DNA of 41,744 bases from an uncultured Lachnospiraceae bacterium (lineage in GTDB: Bacteria > Bacillota > Clostridia > Lachnospirales > Lachnospiraceae). Below the pieces are notes generated by a model that saw only the letters and a list, made by a program, of their open reading frames with translations, did not search any database and was not told the origin of the DNA. Below, piece after piece: positions 41,581-41,744 of this stretch. Where the stretch lies: positions 1 to 41,744 of the forward strand of contig CADBTR010000110.1 in assembly GCA_902797675.1 (NCBI GenBank), read 5' to 3'. The position numbers and the translations under genes were made by a program. Positions within the stretch are counted from its first letter, which is position 1. The number at the start of each line of letters is the position of its first letter.

Positions 41581-41744
41581 CGATGGGGTTATGAAACTGT
41601 ACCCATGATTCTTTCGCTATTTTGGTTTCAAAATTTTCTTCCTTGCCTTTTTTTGTTTCTAGTACATCGTTTCTTAATTAACTGGCTTATTTCTACTGAT
41701 TTTTCTATCTGCGGCATCAGCCTCAATCAACGTAGCCCGCTACG
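41581..41744 (-). other. Upstream region of hisB, no recognised gene
   Basis: No convincing promoter was found. A 44-codon minus-strand frame (ending KESWVQFHNPIGVFRRKMGN and overlapping the hisB start as ATGAGTGA) is open but unrecognised. The window ends in a short palindrome, CGTAGCCCGCTACG (41731-41744). Confidence 0.25.

Noticed and set aside
1..41744. CRISPR array, tRNA or rRNA genes
   Set aside because: No regularly spaced direct repeats, tRNA cloverleaf ending or rRNA sequence was recognised by eye on either strand.

Overview
The window looks like a low- to mid-GC chromosome segment from a gut-type anaerobe of the Clostridia, most likely the family Lachnospiraceae. This is inferred from gene content and order: a type III glutamine synthetase beside gltBD, the radical-SAM / DUF2344 / RNase G / L21 / Prp / L27 / Obg chain, a LexA gene divergent from a LysM cell-division suppressor, and a lone XerS-type recombinase. 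No rRNA, tRNA or CRISPR array was seen.

Layout. 1-7186: ammonium assimilation (gltB, cut by the window start, then gltD and glnN with a structured leader). 7187-11275: a gap with a terminator, a promoter and a gene scrap, an HD phosphohydrolase, then a phospholipid pair consisting of a flippase-like/phosphatidylserine synthase fusion and psd. 11276-15644: an accessory island built on a decayed prophage packaging region (HNH tail, possible cos region, broken terminase small and large subunits). It carries an intact ATPase + RloB-like gene pair, a candidate anti-phage system. The large terminase is interrupted by the inverted repeat and first recombinase of a recombinase-trio (RIT-like) element that is itself truncated. 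15826-18292: a low-molecular-weight tyrosine phosphatase, a tandem-HD signalling gene broken by an internal deletion, and a PHP histidinol phosphatase. 18411-21454: aspS and a divergent HD-GYP gene, each with a good promoter. 21676-28758: a lipoprotein solute-binding protein, two sugar-type ABC permeases, an HlyD-like adaptor and a MacB-core-like membrane protein, with no ATPase gene.

28751-31138 is an SOS hub. lexA and a YneA-like LysM protein diverge from a region with three LexA boxes. Behind the LysM gene lies a XerS-like recombinase whose promoter abuts a perfect 38-bp palindrome with a 6-bp centre, a possible operator or recombination site. 31184-39655 is a long minus-strand housekeeping block: radical-SAM protein, DUF2344 protein, rng, rplU (own promoter and L21-type leader), prp, rpmA (terminator), then obg, yhbY, nadD, yqeK and rsfS. 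39677-41550 holds hisIE, with an extra N-terminal HisA/HisF-like half-barrel, and hisB.

The items most worth a second look are the RloAB-like pair inside the dead phage, the palindrome at the xerS-like promoter, the flippase-PssA fusion with an internal start, and the ATPase-less transporter/adaptor cluster. All functional calls come from motif reading alone; no database search was run.
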